A DNA stretch of 40,714 bases from Brevundimonas halotolerans (GCF_003730275.1 NZ_QTTA01000008.1:1-40714), one strand, 5' to 3'. Shown: positions 1 through 8,970, counted from the stretch's first letter. Notes: a model not told the origin generated them from the sequence alone. A program made the numbers and translations.

Positions 1-121
1 TCGGACGAGCGCGCCGCAGCCATCAAACCCTGGACCGAAAACTACAACCTGCGCCGACCACACTCCGGAATCAAAGGCCTCACCCCTTGGTCAAGGGTGA
101 ACAACCTTCTTGGAAACGACA
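1..121 (+). mobile_element. 3' end of an IS481-family insertion sequence (left border)
   Basis: The first 121 bases match the reverse complement of 40535-40714 over their shared length with one mismatch (A69, a synonymous Gly codon change). The shared similarity stops after GGAAACGACA, the inverse of the TGTCGTTTCC that begins the right-hand copy, so I take this as the terminal inverted repeat. The adjoining CCTAGC fits the NCTAGN target preference known for IS481 of Bordetella. The rest of the element lies outside the window, and the border may simply be where an assembly broke in a repeat. Confidence 0.8.
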
Positions 122-126
122 CCTAG
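1..126 (+). CDS. IS481-family transposase, C-terminal fragment (5' end outside window)
   Basis: Frame 1 reads from the first base to a TAG at 124-126 and gives 41 residues. They include YNLRRPHSGIKGLTPWSRV, typical of the end of an integrase-core (rve) transposase of the IS481 type, where an RPH motif lies near the last catalytic helix. The stop codon lies outside the inferred element end (121), inside the target CTAG, so the element seems to borrow its stop from the target site. Only the C-terminal tail is visible; whether the whole gene is intact cannot be judged. Confidence 0.8.
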   Translation, partial: SDERAAAIKPWTENYNLRRPHSGIKGLTPWSRVNNLLGNDT

Positions 127-299
127 CCGCCGATCGCGGTCTTGAGGCTATTCATGGCGGTGTTGAAAATGCCGGAGCCGGTCCCGCCGAAAGCGGTCAG
201 CGCCGACAGGATCACCAGAAAGATCAGCGAGATGATCAGGCCGTACTCCAGCGAGGTGGCCCCGGACTCATCAGTGAGGAAGCGGCGGAGTGTCGTCAC
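123..299 (-). CDS. Flp family type IVb pilin
   Basis: A 58-residue protein from a GTG at 299 preceded by a strong purine-rich ribosome site (AGGGAGGGGG, about 301-311). The sequence has a short basic leader, then SGATSLEYGLIISLIFLVIL. This is the class IVb (Flp) prepilin pattern: Gly13 before the cleavage point, Glu18 at mature position +5 and Tyr19 at +6, followed by one hydrophobic helix. Such pilins are cut by a TadV/CpaA-type peptidase and assembled by the Tad/Cpa machine for surface attachment. No other tad/cpa genes are in the window. It starts 18 bp after mutT on the same strand and is probably read with it. Its TAG stop (125-123) shares the CTAG where the insertion sequence sits, so the coding sequence is complete but its downstream region has been replaced. 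Confidence 0.85.
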   Translation of the reverse strand: MTTLRRFLTDESGATSLEYGLIISLIFLVILSALTAFGGTGSGIFNTAMNSLKTAIGG

Positions 300-317
300 G
301 GCCCCCTCCCTCGGTGG

Positions 318-722
318 CTAGAGCAGGTCGCGCAGCCAGGCGACCAGGGGTTCATCGGCGGGCGGCATGGGCCAGTCTGACAACTGGTTCGGCCGGACCC
401 ATTTGAGCGCGGCATGCTCGTGCGCCACGACCGTGCCCTCCCAGCGACGGCACAGATACAGTGGCATCAACAGGTGAAAGCTTTCGTAAGCGTGGCTGGC
501 GAAGACAAAGGGGGCCAGACAGGCCTCTTTCGTTTCGATGCCCAGTTCCTCGCGCAGTTCGCGGATCAGGGCCGCCTCGGGGCGCTCGCCCGGCTCGACC
601 TTGCCGCCCGGAAACTCCCACAGACCGGCCATCTGCTTGCCCTCGGGCCGCTGCGCGATCAACACCCGCCCGTCGGCATCGATCAGGGCCACGGCGACGA
701 CGAGGACGGTGGGGAGGGTCAT
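318..722 (-). CDS. mutT: Nudix hydrolase, MutT-type 8-oxo-dGTP diphosphatase
   Basis: This 134-residue protein has a complete Nudix box at residues 40-62: Gly40, Glu46, then R54-E55-L-R-E-E-L-G-I, matching GX5EX7REUXEEXGU. MutT enzymes hydrolyse 8-oxo-dGTP to the monophosphate and so prevent A:T to C:G errors. The flanking AQRPEGKQMAGLWEFPGGK segment is typical of MutT rather than of other Nudix families. Its ATG (722-720) overlaps the TGA of the ParE-like gene upstream as ATGA, so the two are probably translationally coupled. The Flp pilin gene follows 18 bp downstream. In related alphaproteobacteria mutT often lies directly after argJ (family knowledge); here a toxin-antitoxin pair sits between them. 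Confidence 0.93.
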   Translation of the reverse strand: MTLPTVLVVAVALIDADGRVLIAQRPEGKQMAGLWEFPGGKVEPGERPEAALIRELREELGIETKEACLAPFVFASHAYESFHLLMPLYLCRRWEGTVVAHEHAALKWVRPNQLSDWPMPPADEPLVAWLRDLL

Positions 723-1024
723 GAGAGGCTGTCTCGTACGGCATCAAGGTCCTGGCGTGCGTAGAGGACGCGAAGGACGATCAGGCGATGGCTGTCGAAG
801 GTGTAGAGCACAGCTGCTATGCGGCGGATGGTCAGGATACGCAGTGTGGGTCGATCAATGTCGAACAGGGGTGCGCTTTCCGGGAAGACGTATACGCGGT
901 CTATCGACCGGTCCATGGCAGCCTCGACAGCACGAGCTCCCTGCGGGCTTTCCAGGGCAATGCCCGTCAACAGGGCAATGCGTTCCGAGAGCGCTCTGCG
1001 ACGATAGACGATCTCACGCGCCAC
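719..1024 (-). CDS. ParE/RelE-like toxin
   Basis: From the GTG at 1024 the protein has 101 residues and begins VAREIVYRRRALSERIALL. It carries the ParE/RelE superfamily pattern: an N-terminal helix pair, a central VYVFPESAP strand, then RILTIRRIAAVLYTF and a C-terminal IVLRVLYARQD. ParE toxins poison DNA gyrase and RelE toxins cut mRNA; sequence alone does not say which applies. An ATG at 1054 is an alternative start, but it lacks a ribosome site and adds a low-complexity SerThrGlyProPro stretch. The GTG start overlaps the end of the antitoxin gene by 11 bp. The TGA overlaps the mutT start. The gene order, antitoxin first, is normal for parDE. Confidence 0.75.
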   Translation of the reverse strand: MAREIVYRRRALSERIALLTGIALESPQGARAVEAAMDRSIDRVYVFPESAPLFDIDRPTLRILTIRRIAAVLYTFDSHRLIVLRVLYARQDLDAVRDSLS

Positions 1025-1280
1025 GTTTGGCGGCGGCCCCGTTGATCGCTTCATCTGACAGGGTGCGGACGGTCGGGAGGTCCACGAGGTCACCCATGTC
1101 GGCGAGGGCTTCGTCGGCAATGGCGTTCAGATACGAAACGGCGCGATGGCGCGTGTCCAGCGCGCGAACGGCATGACCGAGCGCCTCTTCGGTCGAAGTG
1201 AAACGGCCGGAGGCGACGGCGTTGTCCAGAATGGAGGCGGTCTCGGGGTCGACCGCCACGGTGCGAGGCTTTGCGCTCAT
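1014..1280 (-). CDS. ParD-like antitoxin
   Basis: This 88-residue protein starts MSAKPRTVAVDPETASILD and contains SGRFTSTEEALGHAVRAL, the usual ParD arrangement: a short ribbon-helix-helix DNA-binding domain followed by a flexible toxin-binding tail. ParD proteins bind and neutralise ParE and repress their own promoter. The gene starts 18 bp after the argJ stop, so it is likely transcribed at least partly from the argJ promoter. It overlaps the toxin gene. No clear separate promoter or operator is visible in the 18-bp gap. Confidence 0.75.
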   Translation of the reverse strand: MSAKPRTVAVDPETASILDNAVASGRFTSTEEALGHAVRALDTRHRAVSYLNAIADEALADMGDLVDLPTVRTLSDEAINGAAAKRGA

Positions 1281-1298
1281 GGCCTGATCCTACTCCAA

Positions 1299-2684
1299 TC
1301 AGCTCCGATAGTCGCCGTTGATCTCGATGTAGCGTTTGGTCAGGTCGCAGGTCCAGACGGTGGCGGAGGCGCGGCCGGCACCGACGTCGACGGTGATGTC
1401 GATCTCGGCATTCTTCATATAGGCGCTCATCCTCGCCTCGTCGTAGGACGGGGACGGCGCGCCATCGACGGCGGCGACATGGGGGCCGAACCGGATCGCC
1501 AGCCGGTCGCGGTCGACGGGCTCCTCGGTCTTGCCGACGGCCATGACCACCCGTCCCCAGTTGGCGTCCTCACCGGCAAGCGCAGTCTTGACCAGCGGGC
1601 TGTCGGCGATCGACTTGGCCAGCTTGCGGGCCGAGGCGGGCGAGGCTGCACCGTCCACGGTGACCTTGACGAATTTGGTCGCGCCCTCGCCGTCACGGAC
1701 CAGCTGATGGGCGAGGTCGAGCATGACGCCGTCGAGGGCGCGGGAAAAGTCCTTGAGCCGACGATCACCGACCCGGCCTATGCGCGGCGCGCCCGAAGCC
1801 CCGGTCGCAAACAGCAGGCAGGTGTCATTGGTCGAGGTGTCTCCGTCGACCGTCACCGAATTGAAGGTGGTCCGCACATGCAGGCCCAGCATAGCGCGAA
1901 GCACGTTCGGGTGGATGTCGGCGTCGGTGACGATGAAGGCCAGCATGGTCGCCATGTCGGGCGCGATCATACCCGAGCCCTTGGCGATCCCGGCGATGCG
2001 GACGGTGTGGCCCTCGATCCTGCATTCCGCGTACGACCCCTTGGGGAAGGTGTCGGTGGTCATGATGCCGCGCGCGGCGGCGGTCCACTGGTCGGACGCA
2101 GGGGTGTCGGCGTCGAGCCGGGTCTCGACCTCGCCGAGGCGGGTGGCGATCTTGCGGTCGTCGAGGGTGACGCCGATCACCCCGGTCGAGGCCAGCATGA
2201 CATCGCGCTGGCGACAGCCGAAGCGTTTGGCGACTTCGGAGGCCGTGCGCCGGGCGGCATCCGCGCCGGGCTTGCCCGTAAAGGCGTTGGCGCAGCCGGC
2301 ATTGACGACCAGGGCGCGGACGTCCTTGCCGCCCTCGTCACCGTCCAGATGGCGGCGGCACCAGTCGACCGGGGCCGAGCCGATCTTGTGGCGCGTAAAG
2401 ACCCCCGCGCAGCTGGTGCCCCGGGCAAAGCGGAAGACCACCAGATCGTCGCGCTGGTGTTTGTAGAAGCCGGCCCGGGCGGTGGCGATCTCGACCCCGC
2501 CAACGGTGCCGATGACCGGGAAGGGGACGGCCAGCGGCGAGATTTCCAGCCCTGGCTTGCCCGGTGCTGCGGGCGCAGGGGTCGGGTCGGCCGGTTTGGC
2601 GCCGCGCTTCAGGGCGGCGGTGAAGGGATCAAAGGCCTTTTCCAGCGAGGAGCGGCCGGTGGATTTCGGCTTGGGTGGCTTCAT
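1299..2684 (-). CDS. argJ: Bifunctional ornithine acetyltransferase / N-acetylglutamate synthase
   Basis: ArgJ moves the acetyl group from N-acetylornithine to glutamate, recycling acetyl in arginine synthesis; some versions also use acetyl-CoA. The 461-residue protein shows the autocleavage site KGSGMIAPDMATML with Thr246 as nucleophile, STGVIG at 166-171, SVTVDGDTSTND at 276-287 and the family C-terminus YIEINGDYRS. About 45 extra residues precede the conserved domain (Lys/Pro/Ala-rich, ending near AAPGKPGLEISPLAVPFP); the upstream ATG is kept because it overlaps the preceding lipoprotein stop as ATGA. Whether the enzyme is mono- or bifunctional cannot be read from sequence here. Confidence 0.95.
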   Translation of the reverse strand: MKPPKPKSTGRSSLEKAFDPFTAALKRGAKPADPTPAPAAPGKPGLEISPLAVPFPVIGTVGGVEIATARAGFYKHQRDDLVVFRFARGTSCAGVFTRHKIGSAPVDWCRRHLDGDEGGKDVRALVVNAGCANAFTGKPGADAARRTASEVAKRFGCRQRDVMLASTGVIGVTLDDRKIATRLGEVETRLDADTPASDQWTAAARGIMTTDTFPKGSYAECRIEGHTVRIAGIAKGSGMIAPDMATMLAFIVTDADIHPNVLRAMLGLHVRTTFNSVTVDGDTSTNDTCLLFATGASGAPRIGRVGDRRLKDFSRALDGVMLDLAHQLVRDGEGATKFVKVTVDGAASPASARKLAKSIADSPLVKTALAGEDANWGRVVMAVGKTEEPVDRDRLAIRFGPHVAAVDGAPSPSYDEARMSAYMKNAEIDITVDVGAGRASATVWTCDLTKRYIEINGDYRS

Positions 2685-3592
2685 TCGCCGGTCCCTGCGG
2701 ACGGGGGCGCAGAGGCAGGCTCTTCGACCGTCGACTCCGGCTCGGCGCCGAGCAGGAATTCGACATCGGCCCGGCCGCGCAGCCCCTCCAGCAGCTGGCG
2801 CACGCCCTCATAGGTCAGATAGCGGACGATCTGGGGGCGGGCCTGTTCCAGTGTGGGCGGGGTCTCGCGCCGGCGATCCTCGACCCGGACGACAGCCCAG
2901 CCACCTTCGGTCTGGAACGGGCCAACGGTCGAGCCCGCGGGCTTGTCACGCAAGGCGTTGGCGAAGGCTTCGGGCAGGACGTCGAGGGTGCGATAGCCCA
3001 GATCGCCGCCCGAGAAGCGGGTGGCCTCATCGATCGAGCTTTCGGCGGCCACGGCCTCGAAGGCGGCACCGGTGCCCAGCACGCCCATGACGGTCTCGGC
3101 CTCCTCGCGGGTGCGGGACAGGATCAGGCGGATGCGGACTTCTTCGGACGACCGGGCCAGCCGGAGCTGTTCCTGATAGAGCGCCTCGACGGCCTGGTCG
3201 GTGATGGTGCCGTTGACCACCGCCTCGACCAGAACATCGCCGAGGATGCGGTCGCGGGTGACCTCCAGACGGCGCTGCACCAGAGGGCTCTCGTCCAGAC
3301 CCCGGCGTTCGGCCTCGCGGGCCAGCAGTTTCTGGTCGATGACCTCGTCCAGAACGCGGCGGAACAGGCTGGAGGTGACGTCCAGGGGCTCGCCCTCGCC
3401 GATCAGGCCCTGGGCCACGGCCTCGCGCTTGACGTCCGAGGCCCAGATGGTTTCGCCCGCGACCCGGGCCACGGCCTGGTCACCCGGTTCCGGCGGGCGG
3501 TCGCTGCCCCGATCCCCGCTACAGGCCGCAAGGGTGAGAGCCAGCATCAGGGCGGTCAAAAGAAACACAAACGGATTGGACGACAGTCGCAT
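2681..3592 (-). CDS. Parvulin-type peptidyl-prolyl isomerase lipoprotein (SurA/PpiC-like)
   Basis: A 303-residue exported protein. The N-terminus, MRLSSNPFVFLLTALMLAL then TLAAC, is a lipoprotein signal with Cys24 as the lipidated residue. A SurA-like N-terminal helical region follows, and a rotamase domain spans about residues 151-240 (EVRIRLILSR, FSGGDLGYRTLDVLPEAF, GPFQTEGGWAVVRVED). Such proteins fold outer membrane proteins in the periplasm. The ATG at 3592 has GAGGAG about 7 nt upstream; the open frame continues further 5' but that part is out of character (Gly/Pro/Arg-rich, no signal). The stop overlaps the argJ start by 4 bp. Placement back-to-back with secA suits an export role. Confidence 0.88.
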   Translation of the reverse strand: MRLSSNPFVFLLTALMLALTLAACSGDRGSDRPPEPGDQAVARVAGETIWASDVKREAVAQGLIGEGEPLDVTSSLFRRVLDEVIDQKLLAREAERRGLDESPLVQRRLEVTRDRILGDVLVEAVVNGTITDQAVEALYQEQLRLARSSEEVRIRLILSRTREEAETVMGVLGTGAAFEAVAAESSIDEATRFSGGDLGYRTLDVLPEAFANALRDKPAGSTVGPFQTEGGWAVVRVEDRRRETPPTLEQARPQIVRYLTYEGVRQLLEGLRGRADVEFLLGAEPESTVEEPASAPPSAGTGE

Positions 3593-3885
3593 GCGGCGCT
3601 CCTCGGCCCGGGCGAAGGGAATACGGCCTTTGGGGCGTGTCCGGGAGTGCCCGGCTGAATGCCCCTCGCGTTGACAGGGATAAGGCCGGTGCTTAAGTCC
3701 CGCCTGCGCCCAAGTCGAGGGGTTTCCACCGTTCGCGTGGCCGGGTTTCGGGGTTTTTGCCCTTCCGGCGCCGGATGATGCGAAGGCCCCCGCCGGGATG
3801 GCGTGTATCGCTGCTCGCCCAAGCCCCCACAGACAGGGCCCCACAGACTGAGCCTGTCCGCTCACCGTAGTTTTCCGGATCCTCC

Positions 3886-6735
3886 ATGCTCGGCTTTGCC
3901 AAGAAATTTATCGGTTCCTCGAACGACCGCAAGGTCAAGGGCTTCATGGCCCAGGTTCAGAAGATCAACGCCCTGGAGGACAAGTTCGCCGCCCTGTCCG
4001 ATGGTGAGCTTCGGATGATGACCGACGCCTTCCGGGACCGGCTGGCCAAGGGCGAGTCGCTGGACAAGCTGCTCAACGAAGCCTTCGCCGTCGTGCGCGA
4101 AGCGTCCAAGCGGGTGCTGGGCCAGCGCCAGTATGATGTGCAGCTGACCGGCGGCATGATCCTGCACGAAGGCGGGATCGCCGAGATGCGCACCGGCGAG
4201 GGCAAGACGCTGGTGGCCGTGGCGCCGGTGTATCTGAATGCGCTGGCGGGTAAGGGCGTGCACGTCATCACCGTCAACGACTATCTGGCCAAGCGTGACG
4301 CCGAATGGATGGGCCGGGTCTATCGCTTCCTCGGCATGGAAGTGGGTGTGATCGTCAACGGCCTGTCGGGCGGACAGCGCCAGGCCGCCTATGCCGCCGA
4401 CATCACCTACGGCACCAACAACGAATTCGGCTTCGACTATCTGCGCGACAATCTGGTCTATGACCGGCGCGAGATGGTCCAGCGCGGCCACCACTTCGTC
4501 ATCGTCGACGAGGTCGACTCCATCCTGATCGATGAGGCGCGCACGCCGCTGATCATCTCCGGCCCGACCGAAGATCGCTCGGACCTGTATGTGACGCTGG
4601 ACGGCATCATCAAGGAGCTGATCCAGGACCCCGCCAATTTCGAGGTCGACGAGAAGCAGCGCCAGGTGCTGCTGACCGAAGAGGGCTCGGAGGCCATCGA
4701 GGCCATTCTGGAAGAGCGCGGCCTGTTCGCCGAGGACACAACCGGCCTGTATGACGCCGCCAACATCAGCCTGGTGCACCACGCCAATCAGGCCCTGCGT
4801 GCCAATACGCTGTACCAGCGCGACAAGGACTACATCATCCGGTCCGACGAGGTGATGCTGATTGACGAGTTCACCGGCCGGATGATGCAGGGCCGCCGTC
4901 TGTCCGAGGGCCTGCACCAGGCGCTGGAAGCCAAGGAAGGCGTCAAGATCCAGCCCGAGAACCAGACCCTGGCCTCGGTGACCATCCAGAACTATTTCCG
5001 CCTGTATTCCAAGCTGTCCGGCATGACCGGCACGGCTGCGACCGAGGCCCAGGAATTCCTCGACATCTACAAGATGGATGTCATGGAGATCCCGACCAAC
5101 CGGCCGATCAAGCGCATCGACTATGACGACGAGGTCTATCGCACCTCGCGCGAGAAGAATGAGGCCATCGCCAAACTGATCGCCGAACGCCATCTGGCGG
5201 GGCAGCCCATTCTGGTGGGCACGGTGTCGATCGAGAAGTCAGAGACCCTGTCGAAGCTGCTGCAGACCTATGAGTACAAGGTCGAGGTGGATCGCACCCT
5301 GAAGTCCGAGTTCAAGGGCCGCGAGAAGGAGGCCCAGAAGGCCGGCGATGCGGCCTATGACATCCGCTATGAGACCCGGCTGAAGGGCATTCCTCACAGC
5401 GTGCTGAACGCGCGTCAGCACGAGCAGGAAGCCTTCATCGTCGCCGAGGCGGGCCTGCCGGGCGCAGTGACCATCGCCACCAACATGGCCGGCCGCGGGA
5501 CCGACATCCAGCTGGGCGGTAACCTGGAGATGCGCCTGCAGCGCTGGCGTCAGGACCAGCGCAATATGGGCGTCGAGGTCACGCCCGAGAGCGAGGCCGC
5601 CCAGGAGGCGCAGTTCAAGACCGAGATTGCCGAGCAGCGCGCCATCGCGCTGGAGGCCGGGGGTCTGTTCGTGCTGGGCACGGAACGCCACGAAAGCCGC
5701 CGGATCGACAACCAGCTGCGCGGCCGGACCGGCCGTCAGGGCGACCCGGGTACGTCGAAATTCTATCTGTCGTGCGAAGACGACCTGCTGCGGATCTTTG
5801 CCGGCGACCGGCTGGATTCGATCATGAAGACCTTCGGCGTTGCCGAGGGCGAGGCCATCACCCACCCGTGGCTGAACAAGGCCATCGAACAGGCCCAGAA
5901 GAAGGTCGAGCAGCGCAACTACGACATCCGCAAGAACCTTCTGAAGTACGATGACGTCGTCAACGACCAGCGCAAGGCGGTGTTCGAACAGCGTCAGGAA
6001 TTCATGGACGCAACCGACATGTCGGAGCTTGTCGGTGAGTTCCGGCACGATGTGATCAATGATCTGGTCGAACGCTATATGCCGCCCAAGGCCTATGCCG
6101 AGCAGTGGGATATCGACGGGCTGGACGAAAAGGTCCGCTCGACCCTGGGTCTGGAGCTGCCGCTCAAGGAATGGGCCGCCGAGGAAGGCGTGTCGAACGA
6201 GGAGTTCGAGGAGCGCCTGCTGGCCGCGTCGGACGCGCGCGCCGAGGAACGGCTGAAGCTGATCGGCGACGACCGTATGCGGGGGCTGGAGAAGCAGTTC
6301 CTGATGCAGATGATCGACATGCAGTGGCGCGAGCATCTGGTGCATCTGGACCATCTGCGCGGCGTCATCGGCCTGCGCGGCTATGGCCAGCGTGACCCTC
6401 TGAACGAATACAAGACCGAGGCCTTCGCCCTGTTCGAAAGCCTGCTGTACGACCTGCGGCACAATGTGACCCGCTGGCTGATGACGGTCGAGTTCCGCTT
6501 CGAGCCGCCGCCCCAGATGCCCGAGTTCGAGGAAATCCACCTCAATCCCGGCACTGGCGAGAACGAGATGGCCAACCCCAATGCCCAGCTGCCGGAAGGC
6601 CGTCTGGACGGGGACGACCGGTCGCGCATGCCGGTCGAGATGCTGCCGGAAGGCTGGCAACGCACGGGCCGCAACTCGCTGTGCCCCTGTGGGTCGGGCC
6701 GCAAGTTCAAGCACTGCCACGGGGCTTTGGTTTAG
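3886..6735 (+). CDS. secA: Preprotein translocase ATPase SecA
   Basis: SecA drives unfolded preproteins through SecYEG using ATP. The protein has 949 residues. Walker A is TGEGKT with Lys107; Walker B/DEAD is [15 protein letters not shown] around Asp208; motif GTDIQLGGN is present in the second nucleotide-binding fold; and the C-terminus carries the SecB/zinc-binding motif C933-x-C935-x8-C944-H945. All parts expected of a full-length proteobacterial SecA are there. It is a single gene, divergent from the PpiC-type lipoprotein with 293 bp between them; I see no clear -35/-10 pair in that gap. A pair of palindromes follows the stop. Confidence 0.98.
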   Translation: MLGFAKKFIGSSNDRKVKGFMAQVQKINALEDKFAALSDGELRMMTDAFRDRLAKGESLDKLLNEAFAVVREASKRVLGQRQYDVQLTGGMILHEGGIAEMRTGEGKTLVAVAPVYLNALAGKGVHVITVNDYLAKRDAEWMGRVYRFLGMEVGVIVNGLSGGQRQAAYAADITYGTNNEFGFDYLRDNLVYDRREMVQRGHHFVIVDEVDSILIDEARTPLIISGPTEDRSDLYVTLDGIIKELIQDPANFEVDEKQRQVLLTEEGSEAIEAILEERGLFAEDTTGLYDAANISLVHHANQALRANTLYQRDKDYIIRSDEVMLIDEFTGRMMQGRRLSEGLHQALEAKEGVKIQPENQTLASVTIQNYFRLYSKLSGMTGTAATEAQEFLDIYKMDVMEIPTNRPIKRIDYDDEVYRTSREKNEAIAKLIAERHLAGQPILVGTVSIEKSETLSKLLQTYEYKVEVDRTLKSEFKGREKEAQKAGDAAYDIRYETRLKGIPHSVLNARQHEQEAFIVAEAGLPGAVTIATNMAGRGTDIQLGGNLEMRLQRWRQDQRNMGVEVTPESEAAQEAQFKTEIAEQRAIALEAGGLFVLGTERHESRRIDNQLRGRTGRQGDPGTSKFYLSCEDDLLRIFAGDRLDSIMKTFGVAEGEAITHPWLNKAIEQAQKKVEQRNYDIRKNLLKYDDVVNDQRKAVFEQRQEFMDATDMSELVGEFRHDVINDLVERYMPPKAYAEQWDIDGLDEKVRSTLGLELPLKEWAAEEGVSNEEFEERLLAASDARAEERLKLIGDDRMRGLEKQFLMQMIDMQWREHLVHLDHLRGVIGLRGYGQRDPLNEYKTEAFALFESLLYDLRHNVTRWLMTVEFRFEPPPQMPEFEEIHLNPGTGENEMANPNAQLPEGRLDGDDRSRMPVEMLPEGWQRTGRNSLCPCGSGRKFKHCHGALV

Positions 6736-6797
6736 AGCGCTAACACTCGCGACGCGGTCGCTCGCTGCTTGAGCGCGAGGGGGTGTGTGCTCTACCC

Positions 6798-6886
6798 GTC
6801 ACCCTCGGACTTGATCCGAGGGTCGGTCCGGGCAGACGGATAGCGTCGAGGGCGACACCGATCCTCGGGTCAAGCCCGAGGATGAC
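6798..6886. repeat. Pair of inverted REP-like palindromes
   Basis: Two 30-bp units, 6798-6827 and 6857-6886, are inverted copies of each other with four mismatches. Each is itself palindromic (CCTCGGGTCAAGCCCGAGG in the second). The 29-bp spacer keeps them close enough for a larger cruciform or hairpin. Units of the type GTCATCCTCGG..CCGAGGATC are common intergenic repeats in Caulobacterales and other alphaproteobacteria (family knowledge). Located 60 bp after secA, the pair could act as a transcript end or mRNA stabiliser. Confidence 0.75.
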
Positions 6887-6904
6887 GGCTCAGGAGGTTG
6901 ACGC

Positions 6905-8095
6905 ATGACGACGGCGCGCAAGGATCTGTTCAAACGGGCGCTGGCGGCGGCGCCGGGTCGGCTGCATTTCGCGGCGCACAGCCATCATCTTTGGCCGGAC
7001 GCCAGCTTCGATGGTCAGGTCGAGGCCTGGAATGACGGGGTGCGGCTGGCCGACAAGAAGTGGGACCGGGTGTTCGGCGAGGTCGTGCCTGAGTCACAGG
7101 GCCATGTGGCCAGCGAGCTGTCACTGCCCGATCCTGAGACCGTGGTGTTCGCCCTCAACACCCACGACTTCCTGATCCGGATCGTCTCGGGCATGCAGGG
7201 GCGATCCGTCCGTATTCTGACGACCGGTGGCGAATTCCATGCCTTCCGGCGTCAGGCCGAGCGCTGGGAAGAATCCGGACAAGCGGTGGTGACCCGGGTG
7301 TCCCCCGATCCGGTCGAGACGCTGGGCGAGCGCTATCTGGAAGCGGCCCGCTCGGGCGACTTCGACCTGTTCGTCATCAGCCAGATCTTTTTCCGCACCG
7401 GCCAGGTGTTCGACGGCCTGGAAGCGCTGGGGGACCTGTGCCGTCCGGAAGGCCCGTGGGGCATTATCGACGGCTATCACGGCTTCATGGCGACGCCGAC
7501 GGACCTGTCAGCAGTGGCGGACCGGCTGTTCTATGTCACCGGCGGCTATAAATATGTGATGGCGGGCGAGGGGGCAGGGATCCTGCACGCGCCGCCGGGC
7601 TATTGCGAGCGACCCGAGATCACCGGCTGGTTCGCCGAGTTCGGCAATCTGATGGGCCCGCCCGAGGGCGTGCGCTATCGCGGCGATGCCGGGCGGTTCT
7701 GGGGCGCGACCTTTGATCCGACGCCGCTCTACCGCTTCAATGCGGTGCGCCGGATGCTGGCGGCCGAGGGACTGACCACGCCGGTCATCACTTGGTATGC
7801 GCTGGCCCGGCTGGCGCAGTTCCAGACCGCCATCGGCGAGGGACGCTGTGGCCTGCTGGGCTCGGCCGAGCTGGTCAATCCGATCGCGGGGACGCCCGGC
7901 AATGACCTGCCGACGCGGGCGCGGTTCCTGGCGATCCGCCATCCGGACGCGCAGGCCTGGCGCGCGCGCCTGCTGGACGCCGATATCGTCACCGATGTGC
8001 GCGACGACATCATCCGCTTCGGCTTTGGCCTCTATCAGGACGAAGACGACGTCGAGCAGCTGATTGCCGGCTGTGCCCGGGTGCTGGCCGCCTAG
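6905..8095 (+). CDS. Class V PLP-dependent aminotransferase, kynureninase-like
   Basis: A 396-residue fold-type I PLP enzyme. The PLP-binding Asp is probably D189 in IIDGYHGFMA (with His192), and the Schiff-base lysine is probably K216 in TGGYKYVMAGEG; this GYKY arrangement recalls kynureninase and related class V enzymes. The N-terminal FAAHSHHLWPDAS segment, with three His close together, is unusual and may line the active site. AGGAGG lies 8 nt before the ATG. No tryptophan-degradation genes are beside it, so a kynureninase function should not be assumed; the substrate is unknown. The stop overlaps the stop of the convergent gene by 3 bp at CTAG (8092-8095). Confidence 0.75.
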   Translation: MTTARKDLFKRALAAAPGRLHFAAHSHHLWPDASFDGQVEAWNDGVRLADKKWDRVFGEVVPESQGHVASELSLPDPETVVFALNTHDFLIRIVSGMQGRSVRILTTGGEFHAFRRQAERWEESGQAVVTRVSPDPVETLGERYLEAARSGDFDLFVISQIFFRTGQVFDGLEALGDLCRPEGPWGIIDGYHGFMATPTDLSAVADRLFYVTGGYKYVMAGEGAGILHAPPGYCERPEITGWFAEFGNLMGPPEGVRYRGDAGRFWGATFDPTPLYRFNAVRRMLAAEGLTTPVITWYALARLAQFQTAIGEGRCGLLGSAELVNPIAGTPGNDLPTRARFLAIRHPDAQAWRARLLDADIVTDVRDDIIRFGFGLYQDEDDVEQLIAGCARVLAA

Positions 8096-8970
8096 TAGAA
8101 GGTGGTGTCGTCCTGACGCTGCGCCTTCGGTGCCGGAGGCGGCGTGGTGGGCCGTTTGGGCGCCGACGGGTTGGCCGAGGGGCGCGCGGCCTCGTCTCCC
8201 GCGTCAGCCGGGGCGGTCTCGCCGTCGGGGATCGGCGGCAGATCGGGATAGTCCAGCGGCGGAGTGCCCTCGGGCTGTGTCTCGGGCTCCAGCCCCAGTT
8301 CGACCGGCACATCGGAGTCAATGCGGTCCGGTGCGCCCAGATCGTCGCGGATGAACACCCAGGAGCGCGGATCGGTACAGGCGCAGGCCTTGAGGAAGCC
8401 CTGCTGGTCGCGCCACAGGATCAGCGGATAGCGGGGCTGCAGGCCGGAATTGCGCAGATAGCCGGTCAGGTCGGTGACGAATTTCTGCCCGGCGTCGACC
8501 ACAGCGCTCCGGGCCAGATTGTCGTCGGCGGCAGGAATGCCGGCCGCAGTCCAGCTGGCGGTCGGGGTGGCGGTCCAGCGCTCATAGAGAGACCAGTCGC
8601 GGGTCAGCCACAGCTCGGCGACCGTGGCGCGCTCGGCGGCGGTCGATTGCTGCATGCCCTCGCGGTCGGGGCGGGCGAACAGGATGAAACGCACCTCGGC
8701 CCCGGCGGCCTTCAGCTTGGGCACTTCCTCGCGCTCATAGCGCTGCATGGCGGCACTGTCGCGATAGCCGACGATATAGACGGGCGAGCCGCCGCCCCCG
8801 GCCGAGATCCAGCCGGCCTCGTCCAGCAGGGTCTGGATCGACTCCTGGTCGCGCGAGACGGTGACCGGCTGGAAACGGGCGTAATAGGTCCAGTAGGCCC
8901 AGTAACCGCCACCGGCGATCAACAGGCCCACAAGGGCGGCCAGGGCGGACCAGACGAAGAAACGACGCAT
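8092..8970 (-). CDS. Membrane-anchored protein of unknown function, possible thioredoxin fold
   Basis: 292 residues. One N-terminal membrane segment lies at about residues 7-29, with the rest probably periplasmic. A segment RYPLILWRDQQGFLKACACTD (180-200) resembles the late strands of a thioredoxin-like (DsbC/DsbG) domain, and Cys196/Cys198 form a CxC pair, but there is no CxxC active site. The last 80 residues are rich in Pro, Glu and Ala (EPETQPEGTPPLDYPDLPP onward) and look disordered. I do not recognise the family with confidence. It is encoded 115 bp downstream of mmsA on the same strand. Confidence 0.6.
   Translation of the reverse strand: MRRFFVWSALAALVGLLIAGGGYWAYWTYYARFQPVTVSRDQESIQTLLDEAGWISAGGGGSPVYIVGYRDSAAMQRYEREEVPKLKAAGAEVRFILFARPDREGMQQSTAAERATVAELWLTRDWSLYERWTATPTASWTAAGIPAADDNLARSAVVDAGQKFVTDLTGYLRNSGLQPRYPLILWRDQQGFLKACACTDPRSWVFIRDDLGAPDRIDSDVPVELGLEPETQPEGTPPLDYPDLPPIPDGETAPADAGDEAARPSANPSAPKRPTTPPPAPKAQRQDDTTFY

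Noticed and set aside
1146..2813. A 555-codon plus-strand open frame opposite argJ
   Set aside because: Antisense shadow of argJ; composition is Gly/Asp/His-rich and no domain is recognisable.
3593..3865. N-terminal extension of the PpiC-type lipoprotein
   Set aside because: The extension would bury the lipoprotein signal; a good ribosome site stands before the ATG at 3592.
5239..6720. A long minus-strand frame opposite secA
   Set aside because: secA is certain in the other direction; the antisense product resembles nothing known.
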